Source: Chitinophaga pinensis (GTDB lineage: Bacteria > Bacteroidota > Bacteroidia > SXHM01). Taken from it: a DNA stretch of 8,977 nucleotides. Numbering within the stretch: position 1 is the stretch's first letter; each line of letters begins with the position of its first letter. A program made the position numbers and the translations under genes. The notes beneath the pieces were generated by a model. That model saw nothing but the letters and a program-made list of their open reading frames with translations, was not told the origin of the DNA and made no database searches. Of the stretch, positions 5,280 to 8,977 are shown in pieces. The stretch spans positions 1 through 8,977 of the forward strand of contig CAMDBK010000105.1 of assembly GCA_945889235.1 (NCBI GenBank), read 5' to 3'.

Positions 5280-6932
5280 ATGAAAAACTTATTACTATCA
5301 CTTTTTGCGGTGGCGCTTTCAGCAGCAACCATATTTGCACAGGCTCCTGAAAAAATGAATTATCAGGGAGTGGCGCGCGACCTCTCGGGCAATGTGCTTG
5401 CCAATGATGCCATCAGTTTGCGTTTAACTATCAGAGCAGTATCGGGAAGCGGCTCTATCGTTTACCGCGAAACACACAGTGTTACCACCAACGCTTTCGG
5501 GCTTTTTGCCATACAGATTGGTACAGGCGCTAATGTAGTGGGAACTTTTTCATCCATTACATGGGGAATTAATCCGTATTATCTTGAAACAGAGATTGAC
5601 CCTGCCGGTGGAACAAGTTATGTGAGTTTAGGTGCACAGCAATTAGTTTCAGTACCCTATGCACTGAATGCAAAATCTTCGTTCAGAACTACTGCAGTCA
5701 GCGGCTCAACTAATTATATTGCGAAGTTTACTACGGATGGAACTACCATTGGTAATTCTACTCTATATGATGACGGAACGTATGTGGGTATAGGCACCAT
5801 TGCACCGCAGTGGAACCTACAGGTAAACTCACCAAGCGTGGAATCGGTGCTTCAGCTTAGCGCACAAAGTACCACCGGGGCTGGCGACCTTGACGGACTG
5901 TTGCTGGGTGTAAATTCCAGCGGAGCACACCTTAGCCTGATGGAAAATATGAAATTATCATTTGGTACTAACAGCACTGAAAGAATGAGGATAACTGCAG
6001 ATGGCTATGTGGGAATAGGTACCACCTCGCCAACAAATTTTGTTCATTTTCACGGACCAAGCAGCTCGGCAATACAATTTACCAACCCTGCAACCGGCAC
6101 AGGCGCCACTGACGGTATTCAGCTTGGGATTGGATTAGTAAGTTCTTACTTCATTAATTATGAAGCCACTGATTTTTCTATCGGCAATAACAACAATTCG
6201 GGCCAAATTTACATCAAAGCAAACGGGTATATGGGAATAGGCACTACATCACCCACGCGTAAGCTGCACGTGGTGGATGGAGCTGCGGCCGCTACTGCCA
6301 TGTATGCCGAGAATACTTATGTGGGAAACTCTGATGGTACAGGTGTAACGGGAAAATCACGTAACAATGGCTATTACGGCACAGGTGTTACAGGTGAAGG
6401 CGGCTATATAGGAGTTTCGGGTTATGGAAACGGTGGTTCGGCTACGCAGTCGGTTTTTGCGGTATATGGCTATGCTGATGGCAGCGCAGGAACCCGCTAC
6501 GGGGTGTATGGAACTGCAAATGGCGGCACTACCAATTACGGAGTTTATTGCAGCGGCAACGGAGGCTACACCGGCACCTGGACACAAATATCGGATGAGA
6601 AATTTAAAACCGATGTTACTCCTCTGAACAGTGCGCTGGCATTGGTAAATCAACTGAACCCGGTTAGCTACCAGCTGAAAACAAAAGAATTCCCGATGAT
6701 GAATTTTCCTGAAGCACGCCAGTATGGTTTTATTGCCCAGGAATTGGAGCAGGTTATTCCCCTGCTGGTGGAAAACGGAAGCCACCCGGGCGCAACAAAA
6801 GAAGACCAGGACATAAAACTAAAAGCAGTGAACTACATTGGCATGATACCGGTGCTAACAAAAGCTATGCAGGAACAGAATGAGTTAATCAAGACTTTGC
6901 AAAGAAGAATTGAAGTGCTGGAGGGAAAGTAG
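5280..6932 (+). CDS. exported tail-fibre-like protein with C-terminal S74 intramolecular chaperone
   Basis: 550 residues. A Sec signal peptide (1-20: MKN, hydrophobic core, likely cut after IFA-Q) is followed by a beta-rich N-terminal domain (about 23-130; EKMNYQGVARDLSGNVL through VSVPYALNAKS) that is common on Bacteroidota surface proteins. Three repeats with the core Y[VM]GIGTxxP start at residues 168, 243 and 317, as in phage tail-fibre-like shafts, followed by a Gly/Tyr-rich stretch with GVTG and YGVYGT motifs (about 350-430). The C-terminus is the S74/endosialidase chaperone: ISDEKFK (437-443), then NPVSYQLK, YGFIAQELEQVIP and a terminal coiled coil ending in ELIKTLQRRIEVLEGK. Ser438 and Lys443 have the spacing of the known autocleavage dyad, so trimerisation and self-release are plausible (inference). 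There is no T9SS tail and no lipobox, so how it reaches or stays at the surface is unclear. The start is fixed by the signal peptide and a well-placed promoter. Confidence 0.9.
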   Translation: MKNLLLSLFAVALSAATIFAQAPEKMNYQGVARDLSGNVLANDAISLRLTIRAVSGSGSIVYRETHSVTTNAFGLFAIQIGTGANVVGTFSSITWGINPYYLETEIDPAGGTSYVSLGAQQLVSVPYALNAKSSFRTTAVSGSTNYIAKFTTDGTTIGNSTLYDDGTYVGIGTIAPQWNLQVNSPSVESVLQLSAQSTTGAGDLDGLLLGVNSSGAHLSLMENMKLSFGTNSTERMRITADGYVGIGTTSPTNFVHFHGPSSSAIQFTNPATGTGATDGIQLGIGLVSSYFINYEATDFSIGNNNNSGQIYIKANGYMGIGTTSPTRKLHVVDGAAAATAMYAENTYVGNSDGTGVTGKSRNNGYYGTGVTGEGGYIGVSGYGNGGSATQSVFAVYGYADGSAGTRYGVYGTANGGTTNYGVYCSGNGGYTGTWTQISDEKFKTDVTPLNSALALVNQLNPVSYQLKTKEFPMMNFPEARQYGFIAQELEQVIPLLVENGSHPGATKEDQDIKLKAVNYIGMIPVLTKAMQEQNELIKTLQRRIEVLEGK

Positions 6933-6947
6933 GCTGTAGACAATCAG

Positions 6948-6995
6948 AAAAACAAAGGGCAGTAAACAATTAATTGTTTACTGCCCTTTGTTTTT
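6948..6995. terminator. bidirectional intrinsic terminator (48-bp perfect palindrome)
   Basis: Two 24-base arms (6948-6971 and 6972-6995) are perfectly complementary with no spacer; as RNA the central AATT bases would form the loop. The core contains the GC-richer AAAGGGCAGT / ACTGCCCTTT stem. The outer arms are A5 on the left and T5 on the right, so either strand ends in a U tract after the stem. It lies 15 bases past the stop of the plus-strand gene and 6 bases past the stop of the minus-strand gene, exactly where a shared terminator for convergent genes belongs. Confidence 0.92.
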
Positions 6996-7001
6996 ACCGA
7001 T

Positions 7002-8977
7002 TTACTCCTTCACCACTTTTCCGTTTAACTGCTGCTCGCCATCTGAAATGCTGATGAAATAAACTCCACTGCTGAGGGTGCTCATATCAAGGCTGAACTT
7101 TGATGCGCTTGTTTTTCCGGTGAGGAGGGTTTTGCCGCGTATATCGGTAACAACGTAAAATCCTTGGGCAATAGCGGATTGGATGGTAACGGTATTGCTA
7201 ACTGGATTAGGAAAAACAGAAACCTGCAATGCGCTTTGTTCTTCAATACCGGTTCGTGAAGAAATGGTGTTTACAGTAGTATTGGTAACTATGGCTTCAT
7301 TGAAATCAAAATAGATATATGCAGTGTTTTCAATAACTGTACCTAAAGGCAGATTGGGTTTTATTTTAACGGTGTAATTAATATAACCGTGACTGGCAGG
7401 CTCATTGATGTTGCTATCGGGGAGCATGATTTCATCAAAGCGGAAGGTCATTATACCGTGTTCAGAAAGGGTGAAGGTATAGGGATGACTTGCCGCACCG
7501 GGTATAATGCTTGCCGGATTGAGGTATTGTGATAGGGTATCAATCAACACAACGGTAAAGGCGGTATCGTTACCATCATTCTGAAAATGGATGGTATAGA
7601 ACAACACAGAATCCGCACGGAATATATTGCCTTCGGGTCCTGTTCCTGTTGGGATTACGGATTTTGAATTGGGATCATGGCTGCCGGTGCAGGGTTCATC
7701 CAGAACCAGTACATTGTTAGCAGGGTAGGCATCACCAACTATTGGCAGCATGGCAAAGTCAGTATGTAACAAAGCATTGATGCTTACAGATGAAGGAACA
7801 TTGAAGTAAGCCAGGGGACGGTTAGCCCAGTCGCTCCAGTTGTTGGCACCGGGTGCAAGGTTATTATAAGTCCATTCTATTTTATGCTGGGCAGGGGTAT
7901 GTACACCGCCTTGTGTACAGCTAAGATAAGTAAGTACAGGATCATAAATAAAACGAACTACTGCATTTTGTGTTGTAGGGCTGTTGTTGCGGTAAAGAAA
8001 CCAATACGTTTTATCAAAGCCGGGGCTTGCTGATGTCCAGCCGGGATGCAGGTCAAGGTCAAAATAATTAGGGTCGGCCCAGTAGCCGAAATTATTACCT
8101 GTTGAGGTTTCGCCAAGGGTGGTAAAGCTGACATCAAGGCTTCCGTCTGCAGGGCAGGTGGGGCTGAAGTAACTCTGAACATACGAGCCAATACTAACGG
8201 TGGTATTCATATCCGTTGTTTCAATCAGGTAATCACCATTAGAATCGGTATAGCCATAGAAATATCCGGGGGTGGTGTAAATTGAAATTCCTTCTATTCC
8301 CGGTTCGCCATTATCCTGCACACAATTCTGGTTAATATCGTTATAAACTCTTCCCTGTATAATGTTAGCGCAGGTAGAGGCGATAGTGGTTGTGCCTATT
8401 ACCGAACAGCCTATGCCATCGGTTATTGTTACTGAATAATTTCCGGGTGACAGGCCTGAAAGATCTTGCACGGTTTCACCACCGGGTGCCCATACGCAGT
8501 TGAAAGGAGGATTTGCTCCCTGTATGTTGAGGTGTATTGTGCCGTTATTTCCGCAGTTGGCGGGGGTATTAGTTATGGATGCATATAAATTGTAGGTGTT
8601 TATAATCGTGTATTCGGCAAAAGTCCAGCAGCTATCGGTGCCACCTGTACCACTTACACTTACGGTATAGATTCCTTCCTGTAAACTATCAATGGAAGGG
8701 GTGGTTTCGCCATTGGGATACCAGTAATAATTGTAGGGACCGATTCCGCCTGTGGCATGAACAGTAAGGCTTCCCATGGGGGTAGTGCAGTCTAGATTGG
8801 TTTGGTTATCAAGTATTATAACAATAGGATTAGTGCTGATGAGCTGGGTAAAGTTCTGGGTGGTGCAGCCGTTTGCATCAACTACCATAATTTGATAAAA
8901 CCCCTCACAACCCTGAAATAGCTGGTTGCCTACTTGCCCGGTTGACCATTGGTAATTATAAGGCGGTGTACCGCCTG
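7002..8977 (-). CDS. SprB-repeat surface protein with T9SS type A sorting domain (5' partial)
   Basis: The frame is open to the window edge, so the N-terminus is missing; the ATG at 8888 is internal, as the residues before it (GGTPPYNYQWSTG, then FQGCEGFYQI) are part of an SprB repeat. 657 residues are visible. Domains in order: three SprB-type repeats (8977 to about 8865, about 8815-8615, about 8575-8395) with GGxxPYNYxW, LxxGxYxVxV and DxxGC patterns; an SdrD B-like domain (from about 8370) with calcium-type NDINQNCVQDNGEPGIEG; a beta-rich linker; a DUF7619-like domain (about 7700-7260) with CTGSHDPNSK, IHFQNDGNDTAF, SHGYINY and AYIYFDFNEAIVTNT; and a T9SS type A sorting tail from SVFPNPVSN (near 7210) to the terminal KVVKE. 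The protein should cross the outer membrane by T9SS and be surface-attached or released. SprB itself is a gliding adhesin, but the repeats also occur in many other adhesins, so a motility role cannot be assumed. Confidence 0.93.
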   Translation of the reverse strand, partial: GGTPPYNYQWSTGQVGNQLFQGCEGFYQIMVVDANGCTTQNFTQLISTNPIVIILDNQTNLDCTTPMGSLTVHATGGIGPYNYYWYPNGETTPSIDSLQEGIYTVSVSGTGGTDSCWTFAEYTIINTYNLYASITNTPANCGNNGTIHLNIQGANPPFNCVWAPGGETVQDLSGLSPGNYSVTITDGIGCSVIGTTTIASTCANIIQGRVYNDINQNCVQDNGEPGIEGISIYTTPGYFYGYTDSNGDYLIETTDMNTTVSIGSYVQSYFSPTCPADGSLDVSFTTLGETSTGNNFGYWADPNYFDLDLHPGWTSASPGFDKTYWFLYRNNSPTTQNAVVRFIYDPVLTYLSCTQGGVHTPAQHKIEWTYNNLAPGANNWSDWANRPLAYFNVPSSVSINALLHTDFAMLPIVGDAYPANNVLVLDEPCTGSHDPNSKSVIPTGTGPEGNIFRADSVLFYTIHFQNDGNDTAFTVVLIDTLSQYLNPASIIPGAASHPYTFTLSEHGIMTFRFDEIMLPDSNINEPASHGYINYTVKIKPNLPLGTVIENTAYIYFDFNEAIVTNTTVNTISSRTGIEEQSALQVSVFPNPVSNTVTIQSAIAQGFYVVTDIRGKTLLTGKTSASKFSLDMSTLSSGVYFISISDGEQQLNGKVVKE

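Noticed and set aside
6357..6785. Minus-strand open frame of 142 codons inside the S74-chaperone gene
   Set aside because: It lies wholly within a well-supported gene, has no family motifs and no start context. The same applies to the shorter alternative-frame stretches at 1372-1572, 2869-3135, 4501-4707, 6424-6627 and 7958-8191.
5280..6932. Prophage tail fibre
   Set aside because: The protein has a signal peptide and a cellular-type N-terminal domain, and no capsid, tail, lysis or integrase gene is nearby.
6948..6995. Terminal inverted repeat of a mobile element
   Set aside because: No transposase or partner repeat is present, and the position between two convergent stops with A/U tails fits a terminator better.

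Overview
The window looks like chromosomal DNA from a member of the Bacteroidota (Bacteroidetes). The strongest evidence is the minus-strand protein at the right end, which has SprB-type repeats and ends in a type IX secretion (T9SS) type A sorting domain, a combination typical of this phylum. Supporting signs are the lack of clear Shine-Dalgarno sites, TAnnTTTG-like -7 promoter elements, and family variants common in the phylum (BadF-type sugar kinase, FlaA1/CapD-type dehydratase, secreted S74-chaperone protein). I cannot name a genus.

Left part (1-2334, + strand): a gene entering from the left encodes a very long Ala/Glu/Lys-rich helical protein with a compact C-terminal domain. Nine bases later comes a six-helix rhomboid protease, whose stop codon overlaps by 4 bases the start of a GmhB-type heptose bisphosphate phosphatase. 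These three probably form one transcript. The phosphatase gene runs 23 bases into the 3' end of the next gene, which converges on it.

Middle (2312-5155): a minus-strand membrane-anchored nucleotide-sugar 4,6-dehydratase and a plus-strand BadF/BadG-type N-acetylglucosamine kinase diverge from a spacer of about 100 bp that has a candidate promoter on each strand. The spacers on both sides of the kinase gene hold different short tandem repeats with the same 7-base period. GmhB, the dehydratase and the kinase all act on sugars used in envelope glycans or their recycling, but the opposing strands argue against a single operon.

Right part (5280-8977): two exported proteins converge on a 48-bp perfect palindrome that very likely ends transcription from both sides. 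The plus-strand protein has a signal peptide, GIGTxxP tail-fibre-like repeats and a C-terminal S74 intramolecular chaperone with an intact Ser/Lys dyad. The minus-strand protein, cut by the window edge, has SprB repeats, an SdrD B-like domain, a DUF7619-like domain and a T9SS sorting tail.

No RNA gene, CRISPR array, insertion sequence or defence locus was found. The genes belong to known families. The most interesting features are the paired heptanucleotide repeats, the very long palindrome, the homogenised 87-bp coding repeats and the potentially self-cleaving surface protein.
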